Below are positions 45,140 to 59,979 of a stretch of DNA of 64,000 bases, piece after piece. Each line of letters starts with the position of its first letter. Position 1 is the first letter of the stretch. The stretch comes from Blasia pusilla (lineage: Eukaryota; Marchantiophyta; Marchantiopsida; Blasiales), in NCBI GenBank assembly GCA_050084515.1, contig CM114274.1:17794001-17858000 (forward strand), read 5' to 3'. Both the position numbers and the translations under genes were made by a program. The notes beneath the pieces are model-generated. The model worked only from the letters and a program-made list of their open reading frames with translations, was not told the origin of the DNA and searched no databases.

Positions 45140-48100
45140 CTGCAAAGCTACGGCGAGACCTTGCTTCTTTCCTAAGAACTACTCTCCTCGCACCTCCGTC
45201 ACCCGAATCTCCATAGAAAACCTGTTCTACTTGTGAAGGAAACACAGAAGGCTGGTGGTGAAGTGGCTTATTATCATTTAGGTTAGCAAGAAGAAAACCC
45301 TCCCCGTCTCGTTTCATGGATGGGCGCCTAGAGTCCCAGTCTGCTCTAACCCATCTACCTCTCATTAGAATGAGAGGTTGCCATATAATTTGGTAGTTAA
45401 AGGCTAAGATATCAACTAAAACACCCACATAGGAATACGCATCATGTGAGTTGGATCTCCACTTGTCATCCAAAAATTTGTCTCCTATACCACAATCATA
45501 AGTTGAGAAACTCAATCCTCCACTCCCTTCTACCTTATAATGATTATCGTAAGCTTTCATACTCTTGTAGGAGAGCACTTTAGAAGTAGGAGGTATGGAG
45601 AGAGCAAATGCCTCTTCATCAAGCTTCTCAAGGTTCCCTTCTACGGCTTCCAAAATGGCTGGACGAACCCAATCTTGGAAGGACATATTGTTAATTTCAC
45701 TCTCTTCATAAATCCTGTAAAATTCAATGGACAATGAATATTAGTTTAGAGTAAGAAACTGCCAACATCAACAATTGAACCTTCTACATATGCCATATCT
45801 CATACTCCAACCAGCAAACAAACACAAGGATAGAGATAAGATACAGATACCCTACCTATACCCCTTCTCCATGCATTGAGTGTTGCGTAGTATATAGTTG
45901 TTCGCCAAGACTAAAAAGTCTCGCGAAAGTGTGATGGTTGTTGCTGCACCTTCCAGTTCCTATCCAGCCACCCCTACTTCCTCTCCATCATCCCATAATC
46001 AAGTTTGGACATGTTCAAACCTCCTCATATATTCCGTGACAAAACCCAATGCTTCGTCGAGGACATATCCCTTGGCCATACATCCTTCAGGGCGTGCCTT
46101 TGACCTCACATACTTTTTCATCACTCCCATGTACCTCTCAAAAGGATACATCCATCGACATGCTACTAGGCCACAAATATCTAACTCCTCTACAACATGT
46201 AGGAGAAGATGAGTCATTACATCAAAGAATGCAGGTGGGAAGTGCATTTCCAACACGCATAGAGTGATCACAGTATCTTAATGCATCTTCTCATAGCGAG
46301 AAGGATCCCACACCTTCATTGAAATGTTCCTAAGGACCCTGCTTAGTCTCATGATAGTGACCCTCACCTCTTCACTCATGAGCCCTCGTAGGCAATATGG
46401 CAAAATCTGATGAATGAAGACATGGTAATCATGAGACTTCATGTTGCCCAACTTTTTCCTAACAACATGTTTCTTCAACTCACCGCAATACCTAGAAGAC
46501 ACTTTCAATGCCTCAACCATTCCAAGAAATGTTGTCGACTCCAAGGGAGATAGGACATACTTAGCCATAGGTTTAACAAGACCCCTGCTCTTTGTAGGAT
46601 GGGGTCGTAGCCATAAGTGAGGTCCGATTCCGCGTTTTTCCATGTCTTGTCTAACTTTCACAGTATCCTTCATCCCCATAATTGTTTTCACAATTTTTTC
46701 AGCTATATTCTTCTCCACATGCATGACATCGATTGTATGTCTGATAATGAGGTGCTAGGAAATAACAAAGAAATACTAGTTAAGAAAAACGTACTAGAAG
46801 CATCATAAGGATTTTTCAATCAAAGCTTTTATATTCAAAACACTATTGATTTCTATTGGATACTTTCCAATAAGGTAGGTCAAACAATTTTGTCCTCATT
46901 TTCACACCTGTCTTCTTGTAAGGGTCTTGTGGATGATCTTCCCGGCCACCATTTCTGTTGTAGATCAGCTTATCCTTTGCCCATTGTAGAATCTCATCTG
47001 TTGAGATAGGTTTGGGAGGTTCTCTAGATTCACCTGCACCATTGAAGTGGATGCCATACTTTCTATGTCTCCATTCATGGCTAGGATGCAGATATCGATG
47101 GTGGCCTCCAAATATAGGCTTTCCACACTCCTTGGAGAAGTCTGAGTCCACTCTAGGTCCACAAATAGTGCATGCAAGTTTTCCACCATGAATTTGCCCA
47201 AAAACTAGTCCATATGCTGGATAATCATTGATGGTCCAAAGGATAAGAGCTCTAAATGTAAACTTCCACTCCCCATTCAGTTTTCTGACATCATAAAAGT
47301 CTACACCTTGCCATAGTTTTATGAACTCCTCCACAATTGGAGCAAGAAAAGTGTCAATGTTCCTCGCATTAACACTCTCCTTGCCAAGCATGATCAAAAC
47401 CAATTGAATGAAAAATTTCTTGGTTTATAGCCAAGGTGGCAAGTTATAATTCACCAGTAAAACGGGCTAAGTACTCCATGAGCTAGCCTTGTCTGAAAAG
47501 GGGTTTACACCATCTAAAGACAAACCAAACCTACAATTCCTCTTTTCAAGTTGGAAATCTGGATACAATTCATCCACGTGTTTCCATGCTTTAGAATCTC
47601 CAGTATGACTAACAATACCATCCTTGCTCATATTATAGGTGCCCAACACATCAATTCTGAAAGTGCATTGGATCTAAACATACGTTGTAGTCTAGGGATT
47701 ATAGGAAAATGCCTCAAGACCTTGGATGAAACCATACTTTTCCCAACTTTCTTGAATCTACTTTCTCCACATTTTGGACACACTTCAGCTCCATGTAGAT
47801 CCCCACGATACAATACACATCCTTGAGGACAAGCATGAATGGTATTGTATCTCAACCCCAACTTTCCCACTAGCTTCTTTGCTGCATAATGACTTTGTGC
47901 AACTCGATTATCTTTTGGCGGTACATGTTTTCCAAGCACCTTGAATAGTTCATCGACACCTACATTGGGTACATTGTGTGCCCCAGAAATATTGGAAATA
48001 TGCATGATAAAAGCAAGCATAGATTCTTTGGCATGAAGAAAAAATGGCTTGCATGCTTCATTTAGCATATCAGGTTGTGCACTTGGGATGTCAGTGGTCG

Positions 48101-48605
48101 TCTCATGCGGATCTTCCCCTATTTTCCTTCCTCCATGAACAACATTACCCTCACATAGTCGGTCATATTGGGCAAACACTTCGTTCAACATCTAGTTAAC
48201 ATCCACATCCATATCTGTAGGAGTGGTTGTGTGTCGATTATATGTTGCATCCCTAGCTTCACAACAGTCATCTTTTCTTCTAATACCTGACTCCATAATG
48301 TACTTCTCATGAAGTCTACTATCCATTTGGTCTTCAGCTAGCCACTCCTCATCAGAGGAGTCCCTTTCTTCTATCCCTTTCCACAACCGACACAAAGGAA
48401 ATCTACCATTCCTTCGTAGGTGAACATCTACCGTATGTAATGTTATAGTTTTCTTCCCCTTATACTCATTGCAAGGGAATTTTATACATCTCTTGCCATT
48501 TTCCTGAGCCCTAGCAAGCTCTCTACGTCATAACTTCAAGTCATGGGCAACCACTCTGTTAGGATGATGTAAATGTTTCCTATGTCCAAGGGAGGTGGAT
48601 TCCAT
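45130..48605 (-). pseudogene. CACTA (En/Spm) transposase, TnpD type
   Basis: On the minus strand: start at about 48605 (MESTSLGHRKHLHH) with a worn transposase-associated finger region; a zinc-ribbon-like CPQGCVLYRGDLHGAEVCPKC at about 47835-47770; the catalytic region RFGLSLDGVNPF (47535) and FRALILWTINDYPAYGLVF (47250), the DGxNPF and NDxPA motifs; CTICGPR; an EKNIAEK helix (46720); LEMHFPPAFFDVMTHLLLHV (46255); and finally the DUF4216 region 45734-45139 (LSIPPTSKVLSYKSMKAYDN, WVRADWDSR). The last exon runs straight into the CACTA terminus at 45139, which interrupts it. Frame breaks exist at about 48191, 47627 and 47466. It is a well-preserved but disrupted transposase; with the terminus inserted in its 3' end it cannot give a normal product. 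Confidence 0.85.
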
Positions 48606-48609
48606 GGCC

Positions 48610-50095
48610 ACGATATTGAGTAATTAAGCCTAAACCATCTAACACACCACACCATACCAAGGGGAATAAAAAAATAAAGATTTCCAAGATGGACCTCAAT
48701 GGTTCGATATATGTATTATATCTCACCTACTAATATATGGAAAAAAATCCCTTGAATCCTATATTTACCCACATTTTCTTTATCTATTGTCCACTAAAGA
48801 ATTCTTGCAAGGGAATTGATAAATACTTTTCTTGGATGGTCTATTTTTCTGCACTTCTTGAAAACTCAGACCGATTTAAATAGTGTGTGTAACGCTGCAA
48901 GCCATTTTGTCACATTCATGACATATTAGATCTAGATGATCTCAACACCATTGCAATATCCCACTATAAACGAGTGCCTATGAAAATGAAAAATCACTTA
49001 CACCTACGTAAAAAAGTGAGTCATTACTATACTTTTATCTAAAACAATCCATGACAGTCCTGAAGCTTTCTTGGAAAATCTCGAGGAAAGAAGAATATGA
49101 ACTCTTCAGAAAAAAGCTATCTTCTAAGTCACTTTCTTGAGAGTCACATTCAAACACTCCTAAAGAAACTTGCTGCTTCACAAATCATAGCCGAAGTCAA
49201 ATATGCAAACAAACCACGATCATTTCACATGATCTCTTTAATGAAAAGTTGTAACATTAATCAAAATCCTACTTTATGGCCTTTAACAAGCTTAATCAAA
49301 CTACCAATACCTATCAGGTGCTGGAATTCTCTGCCATGTAGCACCACAACATATTCTGAAACAACAAATACATGTCCTTCCAGAAACCATTTGGTTCCTT
49401 GAGCGAGTGCAAACTTGCTCTTTTGGACTTTTCCCTTCCCAAAAATTACTGTATTCTAAACGTACTTGGACACTTTTTCCACCGACCTCAATTGCATACT
49501 CTAACAAACGCACCAATTTTGTAACATTTACATGAGTATCTGTCCCAATAGCCATTCCTTGCTTATCGTGGCATATATGAACAGTGACCTTACCAACCAT
49601 CCTGACCATTATCCAAAGAAGTAAAGAGTATCTATCTTCATGGCGGAGAATAACATCAACGAACCTAACATAGAAATGACGCTCTGTCACGTCAAATAAT
49701 GTTCTCTTCCCAACCCTAAACCATTGGCATGGTCATTACCTCTGGAATCATCAATCAACTGCAAAATCCTTACCCGTACAAGGATTGGCAAAGCCAAGAT
49801 CCGATCAAATATCCCTAAAGGCCTACTCTTGTGCAATATCTTATTCTACAAATCCACCGAAAGACCACACAGTCTCAACAACAAATATTTTGAATCATAG
49901 AGTCTTCGAGAAGGTAAGTTTCCCTCTATAATCAGAGGCTATTTCTTAGCCTTTCCTAAGAAACTTGAAATGGATAATTGTGTACAGATTGCTGTTGATG
50001 AGAGATCTTTAAAGCTACCTGCGTAGAAATTAAACATCAAAGAGCTCTGTTAGAAGAAACGATGCACTAAACAAGAAGAAAACTAAACCCTTCTT
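48610..50095. other. Region upstream of the CACTA transposase, one unrecognised frame
   Basis: Mostly AT-rich. A minus-strand frame at 49690-49301 (129 codons, MTERHFYVRFVDVILRHED, then WIMVRMVGKVTVHI) shows no family I know. No CACTA terminus was seen here. Confidence 0.35.
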
Positions 50096-50096
50096 C

Positions 50097-50218
<122 letters not shown>

Positions 50219-50439
50219 CTTGATCTCTTCTGCGATAGGCCATCCACTATCGCAGAAGAAATCAGGTTCTTTAACTTAAAGACTATTCTCTCATCAAAGT
50301 TATTCCCATTCTGCGCACAAATCTTCCGAAGAGAGAGACTGCTTAATGAGTAGTCTCTTCACAACACACAAAGCAAGAGCATATACTAATATTGCTAAGC
50401 TTGTAAGAAAAAAAGGATAGTGACATAACTAAACTCTTT

Positions 50440-52770
<2,331 letters not shown>

Positions 52771-52779
52771 TAGGGATCC

Positions 52780-54365
52780 CAATCAGATAAATCATTGGTA
52801 GGAGGATCACTAAACCCCTTTCAAAATCCTTCCCAATCTCAAGCACCATCCAACCATGGCACGCGGTCTCTTGTTGCAAGGCTATGACAAACACTACTTA
52901 ATGAATACACACTCTTTTTCTCCTAGTCTCATGCACAAAATTCATAACACACAAAGCAAAAACACCATAATCAAACTAGTCTCCAAGCATCTTTAGCAGA
53001 ACGACACAAAGGAAGCCATGAACGTGTTTGACCTGTCTTCAATCATCTTATACCATGAACAAGTAGAACTAAAAAACTGCTTGTGGATATAAAGCTAATA
53101 GAAGTTTAAGTTTAAGATGGGGGCACCTTTAAACCATAAGAAAACAAGATGGGAAAACAAAAAAATTCTCTTGGTCTTCTGCAAAAATAATTTCCACATT
53201 AAAAAAAAATGTTGATCTTGCTTTGTTGTTAGCACAAGAACTAGCTCTATAGGTGTGGGATTCTGAATGATCTTTGCAAACTCCGACAAGTTCAAGGCCA
53301 AAATTTCTTACAATCGATCAAAATCGCTGCACCTGAACAATCTCAATGAAGAGAATTGAAGCTGTGGAATTTTTTTCTATCTTGAGTGTGAATCAATCAG
53401 TGAAGTCAAAGTATCACAATCCAGCACCAAGAAGAGTATTTTTAGTCTTGCCTCCAATCTCTATTAGGTCAAGCACAACCAAACAGACATTGCAAATACT
53501 AAGCACAACATAGCTCTACATCACTAGGCGTTCAATCAGTGAGCCTCTACACCTAACTCATGAATCTAGCATATTCGAGAAAACGCTGCAGAGACTCAAG
53601 CAACCCGACCGCCAGAGCATAGGTGCACACATTTAAACTGTTCAACATCACACATGATTGACTCAAGAAAAGGAATCCCATATGCATGGATCAATGGTTA
53701 CACGGAATCCCGTGAGGCAAATCTCTTGTTAGGATCTCATGTGAGGAGACTCGCAAGAGAATTTAAATGGAAGAGGATTTGAGAGAATCCGTATGACTAT
53801 TCTAAAATAGAGAATCCTTCATGGTACATTCGAAAGCCCCTCCAGAGACTTAAAGAGCAACAACTTCCTTCTTCCTGCTTACACAAGCAGAGCAACACAC
53901 AAGGAGCCGAGCGATTGTCACCTTATACTTGTGGATGCAAAAATCTTTGCGAGTCCTCCCATTTGGAAGCCCAATGTTTCACTCTCTCTCTCTCTCTCTC
54001 TCTTGGGGCCAATTTGTTCTTCAACCAAAGTGTTGTGCAATCGGCCTCATCGCTTTCTGCCCGCCTCTCCTTCTTGTCTTGTTGCCTCCGCCCACCTCAC
54101 ATCTTCACTCACTCATTATCTTCCCCTTCTTGAGATGCCTGATCATCTTCAAGATTCTACCATGCACACCTCATATCCGAAGCCCTCGATCCCGCATGTC
54201 TTTGGAACTCTTCACACAAAAAAGGCTTTGCTCCTTTCAAAGAGCGCCCCAACATACCCTCACGCCTACTCCGATTCCCTCTTCTTGGGTCCACGTTCAC
54301 TTACCGTTCACTATCTGGCGCCAAGTCCGTAATGAAGCCCTTGTCCCTGGCCATGTGGAAGATAG
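52780..54365. other. Non-coding stretch, nothing recognised
   Basis: Short frames around 53915-54375 (Ser/Pro/Leu-rich, all three frames open together) are probably low-complexity artefacts. A short (CT) run lies at 53982-54002. Confidence 0.4.
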
Positions 54366-54571
54366 GTTCATGTGATTATATTTTATGACTCACAGTTTCT
54401 AGTCATTTTTAAAGAGAGTCATACCACTTTTGAACGTGACCAAATATGACTATACACATGACTACTTATGACTATTAGTGCATATCATGACTAGTTCACT
54501 CATGATGGAGTCATATTAAAGCAAGTAGTCATGGGATCTAGAGTCACAAAAGGGGCTATTTTCTTCTAGTG
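54366..54571. mobile_element. CACTA right terminus fragment
   Basis: Reads CACTAGAAGAAAATAGCC from 54571 on the minus strand, a typical CACTA terminus, with AGTCAT/ATGACT subterminal repeats between 54370 and 54530. The element lay to the left. It directly touches a gypsy LTR starting at 54572. Confidence 0.65.
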
Positions 54572-55564
54572 TGTTGCGAAAGTGTGCGTTCAGTAGGTCA
54601 CACTCTCAACGCTGATCTGCATCCAAACACGCACTCTGGTTAGTCGGATCTTGGATCAATCAGCAGGCTAACTTTTCGAGTTCTTGTCTCAATCTCTCAT
54701 CAAGCTCAACCTTCCTTGTTTTGCGGTTTACAACAAGCGTAAGTCTCGAAAGACTTGGGACAAACTTTTTGGTCGGTTCAAGAACCTCAAATGGCGTTTC
54801 GCGCCTGGCGGTTCCAACTTTCTGATGGACATCCAATGAGTCCCTAACGAGACTCGCATAAAGTGAATCTTGGGTCGGAATCCAAGTGTGGCGCATAAAG
54901 TCCACTCTCTTGGATCAGGTTTGGGGTTTCGAGTTCCAATGCCAAACTCTCGTTCCATCCCGTGCCTCTGAGACGCCGTTTGGTGCTCAAAGTGGGGATT
55001 CGTGTTCCAAGACATCTTGGAGAGACTCCTCCCTTAGTAGTACTTGTGGGGAAGTGCGGGGTTCCCTACATTTAGGGAAAGATACCCAGGCCTCTCCAAT
55101 TGGCCCTCAATCCGATTGCTCTCATAATTATTTTCGACCAATATCTTAGTTTGTACTTATGCGTTTGCTAAGATCTTTGGTGCGTTGGAAGAAACTTAAG
55201 GTAAGCTTTCCAACGCGCCCTGAATTGTCCCAAATGTATCTTGAAACTAAACTTGATTGTCGAAAATATAGTCAAATTCCCCAAACGCTAGTCGTGTTCC
55301 AAAACTGGTTCTCACCTCTTTGGCAACCAACCTTCAAAACTCAACTCATCTCAAGTCTTGGCTTTCATTTGGTCTAGTTTTCTTGGTTGCGACCACTAAC
55401 GCATGAAACACATAACTCTGTTCCGCGTTTTGTCTCTTGGACTTTTCTAAGAGACCTTTCCATAAGCCTCTCCAAAGCGCGAACATCGCAACGTGAGTCC
55501 ACTTGAGTTTTGATGTTCTCGCCTGGCACCTATTTGGTGTTGTTTGGTTATAAGGGTCGTGACA
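54572..55564 (-). mobile_element. Gypsy 3' LTR (minus strand)
   Basis: On the minus strand it begins TGTCACGACCC after the polypurine tract GGAGGGATAAG (55575-55565) and ends CGCAACA. It matches the LTR at 17827-18780 throughout, in inverted orientation, with many point changes. Confidence 0.85.
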
Positions 55565-56580
55565 CTTATCCCTCCTTAGAAGGTTGATGTCCTCATCAAC
55601 GCAAACCTTTTTTAATGCTAAGTTTTGGGAAGATGACCCCTTAACACTGAATTGCGTTCTCGTAGCTGACCCGCAATTCCACTTCTGGCTTAAGTCTTAG
55701 GTTGTCGCTTGTAGCACTTAGAATTATTAGCTTCTTCAATTCAATCATCCTAGACCAGTTCTCTAAAACAATCTAAACTATGAAAATAAGCTAACTAAGT
55801 CTACAACCTAACACTTCACTCACTATTTGTAAACAACCACCTATTTATCTAGCCAACTCGTACTACTTTTGGGTCACTTGTATTCCACTTAGGCACGTCA
55901 CTAAGTTCACTCATGCAACATGAATGAGATCACCACAAACCTCAAGACAGACTAATGTGCCCCGCCGACGTTACGGCGAGTCCAAATGCTAGTACTTGAA
56001 CACTTGGTCCTGATCTAGATGCCTTATCCGAAATACAAGCTCTCACCTAAAATACTCATTGTTTGGCCTCCTTGACTTACATCTTAAGCATATGAAGAAC
56101 TACTCATTGCCATGCACTACCAAACTCAAAATCACAATCACAAGCATTGAATCTCCAAATCCATGCATTCTTTATTGCAACAACTAAATATTTCTAGTTA
56201 CAATGGGTTATCGGCCTAAGCTTCCCGGTCACAAGTTATGTCCTTTGCTTCACCATGTACTAACATATCTGTCTATCTTGCATCCATTTGAAGTCTCACA
56301 ATGCTTCCTGGTGTGTTCAAGATCCGCCTCCGCAAACCAAGTCGCCTCTTTCACATGGTATCCTTTCTACTTGATCAAGAGCTCGTACTTGGCGGCTCTA
56401 CGTCTGGAACGCAGAATGGACTCCACCTCAAACTCTGGTTCCTCATTTCTAATGACCAGTTGTGGTCTCAACACCATCCTTTGTTCGGATGCACATTCTC
56501 TTGAAGACTTTTCTTCAATAATGACACGTGGAAAGTCAGGTGAATCTTGAACTCGTTTGGCAACTTCATTGTGTACACAT
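55565..56580 (-). pseudogene. Gypsy 3' internal part with chromodomain
   Basis: From 56580 downward the minus strand reads KLPNEFKIHLTFHVSLLKKS, the region that ends before the (CA)n in the plus-strand copy. After frame changes it reads ILRSRRRAAKYELLIK, a stop, KGYHVKEATWFAEADLEH (about 56415-56315). This is a chromodomain: the R-R-x-x-x-Y-L-x-K, K-G-Y and A-T-W motifs are in order. It places the family among chromoviruses of the Ty3/gypsy group. From about 56250 to the polypurine tract the sequence is non-coding 3' leader. All gag and the rest of pol are absent. Confidence 0.7.
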
Positions 56581-56585
56581 CCACC

Positions 56586-56833
56586 TCTTTGGCAACCAAC
56601 CTTCCAAGACTCAACTCATCTCAAGTCTTGGCTCGCATTTGGTCTAGGTTTCTTGGTCGCGACCACTAACATATGAAACGCACAACTCTATTCCGCGTTT
56701 CCTCTCTTGGACTTTTCCAAGAGACCTTTCCAAAAGCCTCTCCAAATCGCAAACATTGCATTATGAATCCACTTGAGTTCTGATGTTCCGCTTAGCGCCT
56801 ATTTGGTGTTGTTTGGTTATGAGGGTTGCAACA
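56586..56833 (-). mobile_element. Gypsy 5' LTR fragment joined to the 3' internal part
   Basis: The first 248 bp of the same LTR (minus-strand start TGTTGCAACCC at 56833, a CpG-decayed TGTCGCGACCC) are fused to the 3' internal part. The two together form a deleted derivative: partial 5' LTR, 3' internal region, 3' LTR. Confidence 0.75.
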
Positions 56834-56839
56834 GACGAT

Positions 56840-59800
56840 GCTTGGATGTAGGATGCATAAAGTGTCATTGAGTAAGTGAGGCATGTCGGGAAAAGAGAAG
56901 AGAGAGGAAGTGTTTTAGGTCATACCCATTGGGGGGCTGTAAAGTAAAATGGTGTCTAAGGTTAGGTCGTGGAGTTGTTATTAGGTCGAGCTAGGGTCAG
57001 ATGGCACAGACATCCATAGGATCGCAAGTCAGTGGATAGAGGTGTAGAGCCGTGAATGAAGGCCCTAAAGCGGATCACGTTAGGGTCCTGCAAGGTAGGA
57101 ACTAGAGCAAATGGTCACAAGGTACTGTGATATAGTCGGGGTTGAGAAGGGAACCACGCGGATTCAAGGGATATATTGGGAGATGGGGTGTGAAAGAATC
57201 CAGATGCTAGCGTGCGCAGGGGAGACAGGCCACATGCGTAGGCCCGCATTAAGACACTTGCATAGGGGAGTGAGACTCCATAGGGATTTTTGTGCTCACT
57301 TGGGATATCAGAGGCAAGAGTGGTGTCAAGTTGTCAACTGGCTAAGTGTGCAGGACGGCAGGGAGTGAAGAGCTAGGTGCCGGTTATAGAGCCATTATGG
57401 CTCCAAGGAAAGAGATTAAGGGGCGAGCGCAACCGCGTAGGGCAACGTGGCTAGAGCTCATAGATCTGGGAAGGGTTGCAATAGAGGCTCAAGTGGGGAA
57501 GAAAGGGTGTGTGTAAGGAATCTGCAGCTCCCAAGGAATCGGGTGGTGTGTCTGCCATTCGGCACAAATACACCTAGGTGGAAGGAAGGAGGTACGTGCA
57601 CGTTGGGTAAGGTGAAGCGATGTGTTCGAGCAAGAGCCAAAGGCGGTGAACTTGGACAAAGAGCGTGTGATGGGAAGATCGGTTTTATATGGTGTGTAGA
57701 TATAACCAACCATGTAGATGCGCATAACATGGATCCTTGCTCCACCAGAGTCGGCATAGGAGTCGTCTCTTCAAATCTTTGTGATATCGATGCACCTACC
57801 CTACTTGTGGGCACCGCTGGTCATCTAGGCACCATCAACGGTGTATGTATTGTCCCATACATGTGGACCTGCCAATAATATGTATTTGGGTGATGTTATT
57901 CCTTCCCCATAAGTAGACTTGCGTCTGTTGGTGTTCCTATCTTCATACCCTCGCCTTGCCCCTACTACTTTTTTTGGGTATCTAAACCCACTTACCCCCG
58001 TTGACCTTTGGTCTCGCGTTTATGATTTCCGGACTCCCTCCTTCTTTGCAAGCCCATCGAGCTTGTAGCAGGCATCCGAGGCTCGCAAGCGCGAGCCCGC
58101 AAACTCGCCTAATGGGGCCCAATCCGCCATGTAGGGGCCCTTTTTGGGCCACAAAACCAATACGAGCTCAGTTAGCCCGGGTGCACGCTATGGGCTCAGC
58201 GTGCTTTGAGGGTGGGCTCGAGTGCATGCCGCGGGTACCGAGGCTCGCACTAACATGTCTGTCCTAAGGAGAGACATACGTCCCCGGAAATTAGAAGAAA
58301 TATATGTCTTTTATGACTAAACTTTAAATGATTGCCTGAAAGAATAACTCAAACTATGACTTAAATGGTTTAGTCATTGATTTTAGAGTTGTGCTACTCA
58401 TCTAATCATTTTTCTATGATTCTAGTAGTTAGCAACATCCTTTACTCCTAAACAAGTCATATCTCCTCACTTTGGAATAATTTTTTTTTTCAAGCTTTTA
58501 TTATGGTGAAGCATTAAGGCATTATTTCATCAAGACCCTAACATTTTTTTTGCATAAACCGTCCATATATGGTCATATCAAGATTTGGAAGAATGCCCAC
58601 ATGGAATTTAATACCACCTCAAATTTTGATGTATTTTTATAATTTTTGTATGTATTTTAATTTTTAATGAAAGCATCCATTTTCCCTTTACAATTCCATT
58701 TTGTGGGAAAATGTCCATACTTCTCATTTAAATTTCACCTTCATCTTAAAGAATTTTTGTATGATTTACTATCTTTAAGCTAGTTTGAGTTATGGGAGAA
58801 TAAATGAGGAAGACCAATAACGGTAGTGATCATTGTCTTTGAGTAGACATGTCACAAGCATTCTTCTTTGTATTTTCTTCATCTTGAAGCATCATTGGTT
58901 TCCACCATTGGATTCAGTTGAAACTTGAAGGAGTGAATTTTGGTAAGATCCTCTACCACTTCACCTAATCAGATTTTCCATTTAGTGTTCCATGATAAGA
59001 TTATAATTAGGAGACCACATTTAGGATTTATCCTTTTTAATTCCTTCCTTGGACGATCATTTCAATATTTTTGTTTTGGCTTTAGATCCTAAGACCAAGT
59101 TTCATATTGTGACCAAATGGCATGATTTATGAACTCATAGTTGGAGATAAAGGTAAAAAAAAAGACAATGCAAAAAGAAAGAGGAAAACTTTAAGTCGGA
59201 ATATTTTAAGCATTTTCATATTCATCTTGAAACATCATTTGTTCCCACCATTGGATTGAACTAAAAGTTGGAGAACTTGATGTTGGGAAGATCTTTTCTC
59301 ACTTGAACAATTTAGATCTTTTATTTACTTTTTCCATGATGAGATGAAAATTGGGAAACCAAATTTAAAGTTTATAATTTTTAATTCCTTCTTTGGATGA
59401 TCATTTTGAGATATTATTTTTGGCTTGGTTCTTGAGATGCAAGTACAAATTTTGACAAAGTTGCATGATTTATGTATTCCTTTTTGGAGAGAAAGATCAA
59501 AAAAGAAGGAAGACAGAAAAATGGGGGACTTAAAGGGAAATGTTTCAAGTTTCATTTTGATTTTCATCTTTATCTTGTGACATCATTATTTTAAAATTTT
59601 AAAATTTAGAATCGAGAAATATCCACTCATCGAACACATGAATAATTGTATCCATTATTCTTCTTTAATACATGAGAGTTTCTAAAAAAAATTCCAACGA
59701 TCAACTTTTATAACCATTAGATAATTTTTAGACTTAATATCATTCAATAACTATGATATTGGATTATATTAATTATTGCATTATTATCATACATTATATA

Positions 59801-59890
59801 ATATTTTTAAAATATTTTAAAATCACTTACTTATTCTTTTATGTAAGGATTTTTAGCTCTTTAAAGACTTAAAAATAAAATAATATAGAT
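56840..59890. other. Unannotated tail, first part
   Basis: 56.84-58.27 kb is less AT-rich with scattered open frames (for example 57447-57878, +) that match no family I know. 58.3-59.9 kb is AT-rich; two related blocks near 58855-59060 and 59210-59420 share ATTTTCATATTCATCTTG-like, CATCATTGGTTCCACCATTG-like and AATTCCTTC...GGATGATCATTT-like segments, so a diverged direct repeat of about 350 bp is present. Confidence 0.4.
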
Positions 59891-59899
59891 TTAGGAATT

Positions 59900-59949
59900 A
59901 TTTTTGAAACAAAATATTGGAAATTTTTCCAATATTTTGTTTCAAAAAT
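59900..59949. repeat. Perfect 50-bp AT-rich palindrome
   Basis: The arms are 24 bp each (ATTTTTGAAACAAAATATTG at the outer left), perfectly complementary, with a 2-nt centre. A partial third copy of the arm follows at 59950-59972. Confidence 0.95.
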
Positions 59950-59979
59950 ATTGGAAATTTTTTGAAACAAAAATACCTC

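Noticed and set aside
53915-54375. Three overlapping plus-strand open frames rich in Ser, Leu and Pro
   Set aside because: All three frames are open over a low-complexity CT-rich stretch and none has a recognisable motif.
56301-56504. Plus-strand open frame opposite the gypsy chromodomain
   Set aside because: The minus strand carries the recognisable chromodomain motifs; the plus frame is a shadow.
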